DNA of 64,000 nt from Pantoea sp. IMH (GTDB lineage Bacteria; Pseudomonadota; Gammaproteobacteria; Enterobacterales; Enterobacteriaceae). Under the pieces are notes generated by a model. It saw only the letters and a program-made list of their open reading frames with translations. It did no database searches and was not told the origin of the DNA. Shown here piece after piece: positions 53,993 through 63,436 of this stretch (positions within the stretch are counted from its first letter, which is position 1; each line of letters begins with the position of its first letter). The translations under genes and the position numbers were made by a program. The DNA lies in NCBI RefSeq assembly GCF_000599885.1, contig NZ_JFGT01000002.1, positions 930,001 through 994,000 on the forward strand. Reading direction: 5' to 3'.

Positions 53993-54847
53993 GTGCTGAT
54001 TATTGAAACCCTGCCAATGCTGCGTCGTGAAATCCGCCGCTGGCGCCAGGAAGGCAAACGTATTGCGCTGGTGCCGACGATGGGCAATCTGCACGATGGC
54101 CATATGACGCTGGTGGATGAAGCGCGCGAGCAGGCGGATATTGTGGTCGTTTCCGTTTTTGTCAATCCGATGCAGTTCGAGCGTGCCGACGATCTGGCCA
54201 GCTATCCACGGACGTTGCAGGAAGACTGCGAAAAGCTGAACCGCCGCAACGTCGATCTGGTCTTTGCGCCTGCGCCCGCCGATATCTATCCCAAAGGGCT
54301 TGGTGAACAGACCTTTGTGGAAGTGCCGGGGCTCTCTTCGCTGCTGGAAGGCGCCAGCCGTCCGGGCCATTTTCGCGGCGTCGCCACCATCGTCAGCAAG
54401 CTTTTTAATCTGGTCCAGCCTGATCTTGCCTGCTTCGGCGAAAAAGATTATCAGCAGCTGGCGCTGATCCGCAAAATGGTGGCAGATATGGGTTACAACA
54501 TCGATATCGTCGGCGTTCCCACCGTCCGCGCCAAAGATGGGCTGGCGCTCAGTTCACGTAACGGCTATCTCACCGCCGAAGAGCGCAAGCTTGCGCCGGA
54601 GCTGAGTAAAGTAATGAACCATATGGCCTCAAGACTGGCCGACGGCGAACGGCACGTGGATGAAATTCTGGCGACAGGCGAAGCCGGGCTGGCGGTGAAA
54701 GGCCTGCGGGCCGATGGCCTGGCGATCTGCGATGCTGACACGCTGCTACCGCTGAACGTCGACAGCAAGCGCGCCGTAATCCTGATGGCCGCCTGGCTGG
54801 GCAAGGCCCGTCTGATAGACAATCAGCAGGTCGATCTGACCCAGTAG
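53993..54847 (+). CDS. panC: Pantothenate synthetase
   Basis: ATP-dependent condensation of pantoate with beta-alanine. It is 284 aa (E. coli 283). The nucleotidyltransferase motif [14 protein letters not shown] (HIGH-like) and [10 protein letters not shown] are present. The start codon is GTG at 53993 with GAGGAGAAAAGC upstream, a strong site compensating for the weaker codon. It is cotranscribed with panB. Confidence 0.98.
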   Translation: MLIIETLPMLRREIRRWRQEGKRIALVPTMGNLHDGHMTLVDEAREQADIVVVSVFVNPMQFERADDLASYPRTLQEDCEKLNRRNVDLVFAPAPADIYPKGLGEQTFVEVPGLSSLLEGASRPGHFRGVATIVSKLFNLVQPDLACFGEKDYQQLALIRKMVADMGYNIDIVGVPTVRAKDGLALSSRNGYLTAEERKLAPELSKVMNHMASRLADGERHVDEILATGEAGLAVKGLRADGLAICDADTLLPLNVDSKRAVILMAAWLGKARLIDNQQVDLTQ

Positions 54848-54920
54848 ACAGCAAGCCAGACTCAGGCAATACTGCCGTGACTCTTTTGATGATGCTTTCC
54901 GCAACAAAGGTAACAAGGCT

Positions 54921-55301
54921 ATGATCCGTACCATGCTACAGGGCAAGCTCCACCGGGTGACCGTCACTCAGGCGGATCTGAACTATGAAGGTTCCTGCGC
55001 CATTGACCAGGATTTTCTCGACGCATCGGGTATTCTTCAGTACGAAGCGATCGATATCTATAACGTCACCAACGGCCAGCGCTTTTCCACCTATGCGATT
55101 GCCGCCGAGCGCGGCTCCCGCATTATTTCGGTCAACGGCGCGGCCGCCCGCTGCGCCTGTGAAGGGGATATTCTGATCATCTGTTCTTACGTCACCATGG
55201 AAGACGCCGAGGCACGGCAATGGCAGCCAAAAGTGGCCTATTTCGAAGGAAACAACGTGATGAAGCGCCTGGCGAAAGCCGTTCCGGTCCAGGTGGCTTA
55301 A
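54921..55301 (+). CDS. panD: Aspartate 1-decarboxylase
   Basis: Pyruvoyl enzyme that makes beta-alanine for PanC. It is 126 aa, as in E. coli. The self-cleavage site G24-S25 in NYEGSCAID generates the pyruvoyl group. It follows panC after 73 bp, without the E. coli insertion of the yadD/rpnC recombination gene between them, so the panBCD unit is compact. Confidence 0.98.
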   Translation: MIRTMLQGKLHRVTVTQADLNYEGSCAIDQDFLDASGILQYEAIDIYNVTNGQRFSTYAIAAERGSRIISVNGAAARCACEGDILIICSYVTMEDAEARQWQPKVAYFEGNNVMKRLAKAVPVQVA

Positions 55302-55420
55302 CACCGCCGCTTCTCATATTACGCATCCGCTACCGGCACTCAGCCCGCGTTTTCGGCAAAGAAAGCGGCTTAAGCCTGCTGACAAAGGCTAAGCGAGTGG
55401 AACAGGGGCGGGAAGTAAAA

Positions 55421-55448
55421 CGCCCCGCGCCAGAAATGGCGCGGGGCG
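55421..55448 (-). terminator. Rho-independent terminator after yadH
   Basis: A 12-bp perfect GC-rich stem (CGCCCCGCGCCA / TGGCGCGGGGCG) with a four-base loop, followed on the minus strand by TTTTACTT. It lies about 115 bases after the yadH stop codon; the panD-yadH gap (55302-55563) shows nothing else clear. Confidence 0.8.
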
Positions 55449-55563
55449 GAGTATCAGGATGATGCTTTTGAGGGCTTGCCGAACAGGCCCTGTTTCCAGA
55501 GCCAGCACGTTTATAACCTCCGCCAGCGAATGCCCATCGTTTTGATTGTGACAGGCTCTAAAC

Positions 55564-56334
55564 TCAGGTACGCAGACCGCGTCCACGCTGGATCAGCGCC
55601 CAGACCAGCAGATAGAAGGCGACAATAAAGGCGACCAGCACCCCCAGGGTGAAGACCAGCGGCACATCGTTGATGCCAAGGAAGCCGTAGCGGAAACCAC
55701 TGATCATATAGACGATCGGGTTCAGCTTTGACACCATTTGCCAAAAAGGCGGCAGCAGCGTCAGCGAATAGAACACCCCGCCCAGATAGGTCAGCGGCGT
55801 CAGGACGAAAGTCGGGATCAGGCTGATATCGTCAAACGTACGTGCAAAGACCGCATTCAGCAGCCCCGCCAGCGAAAACAGGATCGCCGTCAGTAGCAGC
55901 GTCACCGCCACCATCAGCCACGAATGCACGTGAAACGGCACGAAAAAGAGCGAAATGGCCGTCACCAGCACGCCGACACAGAGGCCACGCGCCACGCCGC
56001 CGCCCACGTAACCCGCAATGATGATATGCGTCGGAACGGGCGCGACCAGCAGCTCTTCGATATTCCGCTGAAACTTGGCGCTAAAGAACGAGGAGGCGAC
56101 GTTGGCATAGGCGTTGGTGATCACCGCCATCATAATCAGCCCTGGCACGATAAACTGCATATAGGAGAAGCCGTGCATTTCACCGATGCGTGAGCCGATC
56201 AGGTTGCCGAAGATGATGAAGTAGAGCGTCATGGTGATCACCGGCGGCACCAGCGTCTGGATCCAGATACGCGCAAAACGGTTGATCTCTTTTCCCCAGA
56301 TGCTTTTCAGGGCGACCCAGTACAAATGTGTCAT
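55564..56334 (-). CDS. yadH: ABC-2 type exporter permease YadH
   Basis: Membrane half of an ABC exporter of unknown substrate. It is 256 aa (E. coli 256) with six predicted membrane helices typical of ABC-2 permeases such as polysaccharide or drug exporters. The family segment around ASSFFSAKFQRNIEELLVAP is present. Its ATG overlaps the yadG stop codon by 4 bases, so the pair forms one transporter. Confidence 0.95.
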   Translation of the reverse strand: MTHLYWVALKSIWGKEINRFARIWIQTLVPPVITMTLYFIIFGNLIGSRIGEMHGFSYMQFIVPGLIMMAVITNAYANVASSFFSAKFQRNIEELLVAPVPTHIIIAGYVGGGVARGLCVGVLVTAISLFFVPFHVHSWLMVAVTLLLTAILFSLAGLLNAVFARTFDDISLIPTFVLTPLTYLGGVFYSLTLLPPFWQMVSKLNPIVYMISGFRYGFLGINDVPLVFTLGVLVAFIVAFYLLVWALIQRGRGLRT

Positions 56335-57257
56335 GCTTTCTCTCCTTTGCGACCGTTTACCAGGTCGACAAACAGCTCCTCGAGACGGTTAGCCTTATTA
56401 CGCATACTTAAAACCTGAACGCCCTGATGGCTCAGCTGGCTGAAAACGCTGTTCAGCCCCTGCTCGCGCAGCACTTCCACCTCCAGCGTGGCGGTATCCA
56501 CCAGCCGGTACTGAAAGCCTTGCAGCTCGGGCAGCGGGCTTTTCGGCGCCAGATCGAGAATAAAAGTTTCCGATTTGAGCTTGGAAAGCAGCCCTTTCAT
56601 GGTGGTGTTTTCGACCAGTTCACCGCGCTGAATAATGCCGATGTTACGGCACAGCATTTCCGCTTCTTCCAGATAGTGCGTGGTCAGAATGATCGTAGTC
56701 CCTCTGGCGTTCAAATCCTGCAGGAAGGTCCACATTGAACGACGCAGCTCAATATCAACCCCGGCTGTTGGCTCATCAAGGATCAGCAGCTTAGGCTCAT
56801 GCATCAGTGCACGAGCGATCATCAGACGACGCTTCATGCCGCCGGAGAGCATCCGGGCGCGTTCGTTGCGCTTCTCCCAGAGATCGAGCTGTTTAAGGTA
56901 TTTTTCCGCCCGCTTGAGCGCGTCAGGCTTCTCCACGCCGTAGAGGCCCGCCTGGCTGACCACGATCTGCTGAACGGTTTCGAACTGGTTAAAGTTAAAT
57001 TCCTGCGGCACCAGCCCGAGCTGGCGTTTGGCGTTGACCACATCATGCTGAAGGTCGTAACCAAACACCCGCACCTTGCCGGCGGTCTTATTGACCAGCG
57101 AGCTGATGATGCCGATGGTGGTGGATTTCCCTGCCCCGTTGGGGCCGAGCAGCGCGTAGAAGTCACCCGCTTCCACGTTCAGGTCGATCCCCTTCAGGGC
57201 CTGAACGCCGCCTGCGTAGGTTTTGGTCAGTTTTTCAAGTTCCAGTGCATAAGTCAT
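56331..57257 (-). CDS. yadG: ABC exporter ATP-binding protein YadG
   Basis: ATPase partner of YadH. It is 308 aa, the same as E. coli. Walker A GPNGAGKST (38-46), signature LSGGMKRRLMIARAL, Walker B LLILDEPTAGVD and the H-loop TTHYLEEAE are all present. The C-terminal extension beyond residue 220 is typical of drug/polysaccharide-type ABC-2 ATPases. It is divergent from can (107 bp between start codons). Substrate unknown. Confidence 0.96.
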   Translation of the reverse strand: MTYALELEKLTKTYAGGVQALKGIDLNVEAGDFYALLGPNGAGKSTTIGIISSLVNKTAGKVRVFGYDLQHDVVNAKRQLGLVPQEFNFNQFETVQQIVVSQAGLYGVEKPDALKRAEKYLKQLDLWEKRNERARMLSGGMKRRLMIARALMHEPKLLILDEPTAGVDIELRRSMWTFLQDLNARGTTIILTTHYLEEAEMLCRNIGIIQRGELVENTTMKGLLSKLKSETFILDLAPKSPLPELQGFQYRLVDTATLEVEVLREQGLNSVFSQLSHQGVQVLSMRNKANRLEELFVDLVNGRKGEKA

Positions 57258-57364
57258 AGGTAAAAGCGTGCCCTGTTTTATGTGGTTTTTTTGTTAACCG
57301 TTTTAAATCGCGCCCTGTTGGCCTATATTACTGCAACGAATTTCGAGCATTGGTCGACATTAAC

Positions 57365-58027
57365 ATGAAAGATATTGATACCCTTATCAGCAATAACCGC
57401 GAATGGTCTACGTTGTTAAAAGAGGAAGACCCGGGCTTTTTCGAACGCCTGTCGCTGGCGCAGAAACCCCGTTTTCTCTGGATTGGCTGCTCTGACAGCC
57501 GCGTGCCGGCGGAACGCCTGACGGGCCTGGAGCCGGGTGAACTTTTCGTTCACCGTAACGTTGCCAACCTGGTTATTCACACGGATCTGAACTGCCTTTC
57601 CGTGGTGCAGTATGCGGTTGAGGTGCTGGAAGTTGAGCACATCATCATCTGCGGACACTACGGCTGCGGTGGCGTGCAGGCGGCGGTGGAGAATCCGGAG
57701 CTGGGTCTTATCAATAACTGGCTGCTGCACATTCGCGACCTGTGGTACAAGCATAGTTCGTTACTGGGTGAACTGCCGCCGGAAAAACGCTTTGACAAAC
57801 TCTGCGAAATCAACGTGATTGAGCAGGTTTATAACCTGGGTCACTCCACTATCATGCAGTCTGCGTGGAAGCGGGGTCAGAAGGTTTCCATCCACGGCTG
57901 GGTTTACGGCATTCAGGACGGCTACCTGCGTGATTTGGGCGTCACCGCCACCAATCGCGAAATCCTGGAACAGCGTTACCGTCACGGCATTGCTCATCTG
58001 CTTAACGATCTCGAAAACCCGAGCTGA
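57365..58027 (+). CDS. can: Beta-class carbonic anhydrase
   Basis: Interconverts CO2 and bicarbonate, supplying bicarbonate for carboxylases such as acetyl-CoA carboxylase, whose AccA is also in this window. It is 220 aa (E. coli 220). Zinc ligands C42, D44, H98 and C101 are all present (IGCSDSR and CGHYGCGG). ATG 57365 matches the E. coli start; an upstream start five codons earlier is less likely. Confidence 0.98.
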   Translation: MKDIDTLISNNREWSTLLKEEDPGFFERLSLAQKPRFLWIGCSDSRVPAERLTGLEPGELFVHRNVANLVIHTDLNCLSVVQYAVEVLEVEHIIICGHYGCGGVQAAVENPELGLINNWLLHIRDLWYKHSSLLGELPPEKRFDKLCEINVIEQVYNLGHSTIMQSAWKRGQKVSIHGWVYGIQDGYLRDLGVTATNREILEQRYRHGIAHLLNDLENPS

Positions 58028-58050
58028 CAGTCGCCGCGCATCATATAACA

Positions 58051-58072
58051 GGCCGGAAAATCCGGCCTTAGT
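58051..58072. terminator. Hairpin between can and hpt
   Basis: GGCCGGA-AAA-TCCGGCC (58051-58067) followed by TTAGT lies between the convergent can and hpt genes. The T-tract is poor on both strands, so it may be a weak bidirectional terminator. Confidence 0.55.
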
Positions 58073-58116
58073 CGATTGTGCGGTCAGTCGCGGCCCGGTT
58101 TCGCTGCCAGACGGGC

Positions 58117-58653
58117 TTACTCCTCCAGCATCACCACATGGCCGACGTAGGCCAGATGACGATAGCGCTGGGCGTAGTCGATACCGTAACCCACCACAAA
58201 TTTGTCCGGAATGGTAAAGCCCACATATTCCACCGGCACCTCCACTTCACGACGCTCTGGCTTATCCAGCAGCGTGCAGATCGCCAGTGATTTTGGCTGA
58301 CGCAGGCTGAGAATATCGCGCACCTTGCTCAGCGTATTGCCCGAGTCGATGATATCTTCCACGATCAGCACGTCTTTGCCGCGAATGTCCTCATCCAGAT
58401 CCTTGAGGATTTTCACATCACGGGTGCTGGACATGCCGCTGCCGTAGCTGGAGGCCGTCATAAAATCGACTTCGTGCGGGACGTCGATTTTGCGGCAAAG
58501 ATCCGCCATAAACATGAAAGAACCACGCAGCAGGCCCACCAGGACCATTTCACTGCCGCTCTCACGGTAGGCTTCCGTGATTTGCTGGCCCAGTTCGGCG
58601 ATACGTTTGGCGATCTCGTCTTCAGAGATCATGACTTCTACGGTGTGTTTCAT
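58117..58653 (-). CDS. hpt: Hypoxanthine phosphoribosyltransferase
   Basis: Purine salvage: hypoxanthine (and weakly guanine) with PRPP to IMP. It is 178 aa (E. coli 178). The PRPP-binding motif [14 protein letters not shown] is intact. It converges on can as in E. coli, but the E. coli neighbour gcd is missing: the next gene upstream is a PLP enzyme divergent from hpt across 205 bp. Confidence 0.97.
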   Translation of the reverse strand: MKHTVEVMISEDEIAKRIAELGQQITEAYRESGSEMVLVGLLRGSFMFMADLCRKIDVPHEVDFMTASSYGSGMSSTRDVKILKDLDEDIRGKDVLIVEDIIDSGNTLSKVRDILSLRQPKSLAICTLLDKPERREVEVPVEYVGFTIPDKFVVGYGIDYAQRYRHLAYVGHVVMLEE

Positions 58654-58858
58654 AGCGTTATGTCGATATTGTCAGTGGCTTAAAGTAAGCCGCGAAGTTT
58701 ATCACACTCCCCTTCCCGGCGCTCGACGTTGCGCAACGACGCGGCCTCTGACCTCCGCGCATGGCACGCCAGCGCGACGCCATTAATTAGCACCTTCACA
58801 GGAAGTTAACGTATGCTGAAACTATCAGCAGCCAGCAGGCACAGAGGCAGGAGATCGC

Positions 58859-60145
58859 ATGACTTTTCAGGCAAAAAAGACCCATATCGGCAGCCGTGAG
58901 CTGCACCCCGAAACGCAGATGCTTAACTACGGGTACGATCCGGCGCTTTCAGAAGGGGCGGTAAAACCGCCGGTGTTCCTGACCTCCACCTTTGTGTTTA
59001 ACTCCGCGGAAGAGGGGAAAGATTTTTTTGACTACGTTTCGGGCCGCCGCGAACCGCCCGAAGGGAGCGGCAACGGCCTGGTCTATTCGCGCTTTAACCA
59101 TCCCAATAGCGAAATTGTTGAAGATCGACTGGCCATTTTTGAGCGAACCGACAGCGCCGCGCTCTTCTCCTCGGGCATGTCAGCGATCTCCACCACGCTG
59201 CTGACCTTCGTTGAGCCTGGCGATGTGATCCTGCACTCGCAGCCGCTCTATGGCGGCACTGAAACGCTGCTGACCAGAACCTTTGCGCGGCTGAAGGTGG
59301 CAGCGGTCGGTTTTGCGGACGGCATCAGCGAGGCATCGGTGCAGGCTGCCGCCGATGAAGCCATGCGCCTTGGCCGCGTGTCGGTCATTCTGATTGAATC
59401 GCCAGCTAACCCGACCAACAGCCTCGTCGATATTGCGCTGATGAAACGCGTGGCTGATGCTATCGGACAGAAACAGCAGCACCGCCCCGTTATCGCCTGT
59501 GATAACACGCTGCTGGGCCCGGTTTTCCAGCGGCCTGTTGAACATGGCGCCGATTTGTCACTCTACTCGCTAACCAAATATGTCGGCGGGCATTCCGATC
59601 TGATTGCGGGTGCGGTGATGGGCAGCAAAGCGCTTATCCGCCAGGTTAAAGCGTTACGCAGCGCGACCGGCACCCAGCTCGATCCTCATACCAGCTGGAT
59701 GATTGGTCGTTCGCTGGAGACGCTGTCGCTGCGTATGACGCGGGCTGACGAAAACGCGGCTGCCGTGGCTGAATTTCTGCGTAACCATGAGAAAATCAGC
59801 AAGCTGCAATATCTGGCTTTTCTGGAAGCCGGCTCGCCAGCGGGCCAGCTCTTCGCCCGACAGTGCAGCGGGGCTGGCTCAACCTTTTCCTTTGACGTGG
59901 CGGGCGGTGAGGCAGCCGCCTTCCGGCTGCTTAACGCGCTGAGCCTGTTTAAGCTGGCGGTCAGCCTTGGCGGAACGGAGTCGCTTGCCAGCCATCCGGC
60001 CAGTACCACCCATTCGGGCGTGCCGGTGGATGTGCGCGATCGCATCGGCATCGGTGAAGCGACGATCCGCCTGTCGATCGGCATTGAGCATAAAGATGAT
60101 CTTATTGAAGATCTGCGGCTGGCGCTGGACAAAACGCAGCCGTAG
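58859..60145 (+). CDS. Cystathionine gamma-synthase family PLP-dependent enzyme
   Basis: Trans-sulfuration family (Cys/Met metabolism) enzyme. It is 428 aa, slightly longer than MetB or methionine gamma-lyase. The PLP lysine is K240 in [12 protein letters not shown], the cofactor aspartate is D215 in ACDNT, and YSRFNHPN and SSGMSAIS are family motifs. An extra [18 protein letters not shown] segment (57-73) precedes the Tyr-Ser-Arg motif. The reaction cannot be fixed: methionine gamma-lyase, cystathionine synthase or a sulfhydrylase are possible. AGGAG precedes the ATG. It stands alone, and its stop codon lies 6 bp from the convergent lacI-type gene, with no room for a terminator. Confidence 0.9.
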   Translation: MTFQAKKTHIGSRELHPETQMLNYGYDPALSEGAVKPPVFLTSTFVFNSAEEGKDFFDYVSGRREPPEGSGNGLVYSRFNHPNSEIVEDRLAIFERTDSAALFSSGMSAISTTLLTFVEPGDVILHSQPLYGGTETLLTRTFARLKVAAVGFADGISEASVQAAADEAMRLGRVSVILIESPANPTNSLVDIALMKRVADAIGQKQQHRPVIACDNTLLGPVFQRPVEHGADLSLYSLTKYVGGHSDLIAGAVMGSKALIRQVKALRSATGTQLDPHTSWMIGRSLETLSLRMTRADENAAAVAEFLRNHEKISKLQYLAFLEAGSPAGQLFARQCSGAGSTFSFDVAGGEAAAFRLLNALSLFKLAVSLGGTESLASHPASTTHSGVPVDVRDRIGIGEATIRLSIGIEHKDDLIEDLRLALDKTQP

Positions 60146-60151
60146 CGGACT

Positions 60152-61132
60152 TCAGGTACTGGCACGCTCAATCAGGTGCCAGTCCATAATAATGCGCTCA
60201 GTTGTCGATTCCGGGTCCTCTATCCTCGCCACCACCAGCTCGCAGGCTTTGCGGCCAATATCCCGCGACGGTTGCGCAATGGTGGTCAGCGGCGGCGATA
60301 CCATCTCCGCCAGTTCCGAGCCGTCAAACCCGGCGACAGCAATGTCTTCAGGCACACGCAAACCCGCCTCGCGGATGGCTGCCATCGCACCGGCGGCTAA
60401 CGTATCCGATACGGCGAATACCGCGTCCGGCCTCTCGCCGTCCGCCAGTAGCTGAAGCATATTCTGCCTGCCAGCGCTGAAGCTCAGTTCGCTGGCATAA
60501 GCGATCGCCTGCCATGTGAGCTGGCTGCGCTCAAGCTCACGCAGATATCCCTGCTGACGCAGCTGGGCATACTTGTAGTTGAGATCGTGATTGATCAGCG
60601 CGATCCTGCGGCATCCTTTGTTAATCAGGTGGCGCACCATCTGCTGGGAAGCGTCGCTGTCATTGATGCCAACGCAGGAGATATCGCCGGTATTCGCATA
60701 TTCCGCGCACTGAACCCAGGGCGTCCCGCCAATCAGTCGTGAAAGCTCAGGCAGCTTGCTGAAGGCGTCCATGGTGATAATACCGTCGACGATCTTACCG
60801 GAAAGGAGTTGCAGACTTGAACGCGACCGCTCGATATCCGAGCCGGAGTTGCAGAGCAGGATGCGGTAGCCGCTCTTTTCGGCCTGTTCTTCGATCCCCT
60901 TAACCACTTCGGCGCAAAAGGGATTGGAGATATCAGAAACCATCACCAGAATCATTGAGCTGCGCGCGGTGCGCAGCTGGCGTGCCAGCAGATTGGGCTG
61001 ATAATTGCTCGCCTGGATAGCCTGTAGAACTTTCTCGCGATTTTTGGCTTTTACGGTATCGCTATTATTCAGGACTCGTGACACCGTCGCGACAGAAACG
61101 CCCGCAAGGCGGGCGATCTTTTGAATGGACAT
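60152..61132 (-). CDS. LacI family transcriptional regulator
   Basis: Likely repressor of the adjoining sugar cluster. It is 326 aa. The N-terminal helix-turn-helix is IARLAGVSVATVSRVLNNS and the hinge includes ARQLRTARS. A periplasmic-binding-protein-like effector domain (about 60-326) follows, close in pattern to CytR and PurR (ILVMVSDISNPF, VSPPLTTIAQPSRDIG). It is last in a same-strand series with the dehydrogenase, isomerase and permease, 74 bp after the dehydrogenase stop codon. The 74-bp gap holds GTTAAC palindromes but no convincing LacI-type operator. The inducer is unknown. Confidence 0.93.
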   Translation of the reverse strand: MSIQKIARLAGVSVATVSRVLNNSDTVKAKNREKVLQAIQASNYQPNLLARQLRTARSSMILVMVSDISNPFCAEVVKGIEEQAEKSGYRILLCNSGSDIERSRSSLQLLSGKIVDGIITMDAFSKLPELSRLIGGTPWVQCAEYANTGDISCVGINDSDASQQMVRHLINKGCRRIALINHDLNYKYAQLRQQGYLRELERSQLTWQAIAYASELSFSAGRQNMLQLLADGERPDAVFAVSDTLAAGAMAAIREAGLRVPEDIAVAGFDGSELAEMVSPPLTTIAQPSRDIGRKACELVVARIEDPESTTERIIMDWHLIERAST

Positions 61133-61206
61133 GGGGTTAACTCTTGCTCAAACCGATGGGACGCAGGCTATCATAAATCCGTTCCGACAATAAGTTAACT
61201 GCGTCG

Positions 61207-62358
61207 TTACCACGCGACCCTTGTCCAGCACTGCTGCTGATGGCTACGCACGATGGCATCGACAATCGCCATCACCTGGGCGCCATCATGAAAGGTCGCA
61301 AACGACGCTGCGTTTTCCGCTGGCGGTTTACCCTGCGCTACCGCCAGGTAAAACTGCTGCATCATATTACGGAACGCATCCGGCCAGCCTTCAATATGCC
61401 CGCCGGGAAAACGCGCCCGCCCGGCGACGTCGGCATTGAGCAGCGAGGGATCGTCCGAGAGCAGCTGATTGGGCTGATGACGGTGCCCAATCCAGAGCTG
61501 CTGCGGCGTCTCCTGATCCCAGGCCAGCGACGCGAGGCTGCCGTTCACCTCAAAAGCCAGCCGGTTTTTGCGCCCGGCAGCAACCTGTGAGACGTTAAAG
61601 CTGCCCTTACTGCCGTCGTCAAAGCGGAACAGCACAAAGCCCATATCTTCCGTTGTCACCTTATGGGATTCATACTGCTGCTCTGCCTGTTTCGCCCCAA
61701 AGGTGGTGGAGGGCTGCACGCTGGCTTTACGGCTCGGCCAGACGATAGCGAGATCGGCCATCACCTCAACGATTTTTTTGCCGGTGGTAAACTGAATGGT
61801 ATCGCACCAGTGCGAGCCGATATCCGCCACGGCGCGGGAGGCACCGCCTTTTTCAGCATTTACCCGCCAGTTATAGTCCGTCTCTTCCAGCATCCAGTCC
61901 TGCACATAGCTGCCCTGCGCCGAAAACAGCCGTCCCAGTTCCGCCTGCCCGATCATACTGGCGGCCTGCTGAACCATGGCAAACTGGCGATAGACGAAGC
62001 TGACGCCGTGCACCACGCCCGCCTGCTCAGCCAGATCGACCAGCTCGCGGGCCTCCTCCATGGTCATGCATAACGGTTTTTCTGAGAAGATATGCTTGCC
62101 GGCCTGCAGAACCTGGCGGTTAATTTCAGCATGCACATGATTCGGCGTGCAGTTATGCACGACGTCCAGCCCTTCATGCTGGAGAAAAGTCGCGACATCG
62201 CTGTAGGCATGCGGCACATGCAACTCCGCCGCACGCGCCTCAGCGCTTGCCTGCTGCCTATCGCAAATCGCCACCACGTTAATATTACCGAGACGGCGAA
62301 GCGCCTCAATATGCGCGGGGCCGATAAATCCGCTGCCGATAATGCCGACATTAATCAT
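61207..62358 (-). CDS. Gfo/Idh/MocA family NAD(P)-dependent oxidoreductase
   Basis: Probable sugar or polyol dehydrogenase. It is 383 aa. The Rossmann loop GIIGSGFIG opens the protein, and the EKP motif (residues 93-95, in SEKPLCMT) carries the catalytic lysine, followed by the C-terminal alpha-beta domain. The start is ATG 62358, overlapping the isomerase stop codon by 8 bases; an upstream start would lie inside the isomerase gene. Oxidation or reduction of a keto-sugar or inositol-like substrate is inferred from family and neighbours only. No sequence feature fixes the substrate. Confidence 0.92.
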   Translation of the reverse strand: MINVGIIGSGFIGPAHIEALRRLGNINVVAICDRQQASAEARAAELHVPHAYSDVATFLQHEGLDVVHNCTPNHVHAEINRQVLQAGKHIFSEKPLCMTMEEARELVDLAEQAGVVHGVSFVYRQFAMVQQAASMIGQAELGRLFSAQGSYVQDWMLEETDYNWRVNAEKGGASRAVADIGSHWCDTIQFTTGKKIVEVMADLAIVWPSRKASVQPSTTFGAKQAEQQYESHKVTTEDMGFVLFRFDDGSKGSFNVSQVAAGRKNRLAFEVNGSLASLAWDQETPQQLWIGHRHQPNQLLSDDPSLLNADVAGRARFPGGHIEGWPDAFRNMMQQFYLAVAQGKPPAENAASFATFHDGAQVMAIVDAIVRSHQQQCWTRVAW

Positions 62359-63424
62359 CACACTCTCCCCTGTCCAGGCCCAACTGGGCTCTGACGCTCG
62401 CCTTCGCATCATGCTGGGCGGCAAAATCATCAAACGCACGTTCCGCGACCGGAATGATATGGCGCTGGATAAATTCAGCACCTTCTCGGGCGCCCGCCTC
62501 GCTGCTCTTCAGGCAACATTCCCATTCCAGCACGGCCCAGCCGTCATAGTCATACTGCGCCAGCTTGCTGAAAATGCGTTTGAAATCGATCTGGCCATCG
62601 CCCGGCGAACGGAAGCGGCCAGCCCGGTCTATCCAGCGTTGATAACCACCGTAAACGCCGCTGCGGCCATTGGTCTGATACTCCGCATCCTTCACGTGGA
62701 AGGCTTTAATGCGGGAATGATAGAGATCGATAAAGCTCAGGTAGTCGATATGCTGCAAAAACAGATGGCTGGGATCGAACAGAATCGCGCAGCGCGGATG
62801 ATGATTAACCTCAGCCAGAAAGCGCTCAAAGGTCGCGCCGTCATGGAGATCCTCGCCGGGATGAATTTCGTAGCAGAGATCGACGCCGTGGCGATCGAAC
62901 TCATCCAGCACCGGCAGCCAGCGGCGCGCCAGCTCAGCGAAGGCTTCGCTGAATAACTGCGCGTTATGCGGCGGCCACGGATAAAGATAGGGCCAGGCCA
63001 GCGAGCCGGAAAAAGTAGCATGAGCAGTCAGCCCCAGCTTCGCCGACGCCGCCGCCGCTTTTTTCAGCATCCCGATGGCCCAGGCCGTACGCGCTGCGCT
63101 GTTGCCGCGCACTTCAGCCGGGGCGAAGCTGTCAAAAGCCTCATCGTGCGCCGGATGTACCGCGATGAGCTGCCCTTCAAGATGGGTGGAAAGCTCGCTG
63201 ATGACCAGATCATATTTTGTCAGCATTGCCGTGACGTCATCGCAATAGGCCTGGCTGACCGCCGCCTGTTCAAGATCGAAAATCGCCGGATGATGACAGG
63301 GAATTTGCAACGCTTTATAACCGAGCGCAGAAGCCCATTGCGCCATTCCTTCCAGCGAATTAAACGGCGCCTGCCGATCAATAAATTGCGATAAAAATAT
63401 CCCCGGTCCTTTTAACGTCTTCAT
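62351..63424 (-). CDS. Sugar phosphate isomerase/epimerase family TIM-barrel protein
   Basis: Member of the xylose-isomerase-like TIM-barrel (AP endonuclease 2) family, which contains sugar isomerases, epimerases and inosose dehydratases. It is 357 aa. Likely metal-binding acidic and histidine residues are in LCYEIHPGEDL, LFDPSHLF, FHVKDAEY and AVLEWECC. It overlaps the dehydrogenase gene by 8 bases and lies 12 bp after the permease gene, so the three form one operon. Activity and substrate unknown. Confidence 0.9.
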   Translation of the reverse strand: MKTLKGPGIFLSQFIDRQAPFNSLEGMAQWASALGYKALQIPCHHPAIFDLEQAAVSQAYCDDVTAMLTKYDLVISELSTHLEGQLIAVHPAHDEAFDSFAPAEVRGNSAARTAWAIGMLKKAAAASAKLGLTAHATFSGSLAWPYLYPWPPHNAQLFSEAFAELARRWLPVLDEFDRHGVDLCYEIHPGEDLHDGATFERFLAEVNHHPRCAILFDPSHLFLQHIDYLSFIDLYHSRIKAFHVKDAEYQTNGRSGVYGGYQRWIDRAGRFRSPGDGQIDFKRIFSKLAQYDYDGWAVLEWECCLKSSEAGAREGAEFIQRHIIPVAERAFDDFAAQHDAKASVRAQLGLDRGECDD

Positions 63425-63436
63425 CGTGTTCTCCCC

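Noticed and set aside
55302..55563. Gene between panD and yadH
   Set aside because: Only short frames without similarity; the stretch holds the terminator hairpin, and the E. coli genes yadE and yadI are absent.
60140..61210. LacI-type operator next to the regulator gene
   Set aside because: GTTAAC palindromes are present but no long symmetric site with a central CG, as LacI-family operators usually show; the likely operator lies upstream of the permease beyond the window.
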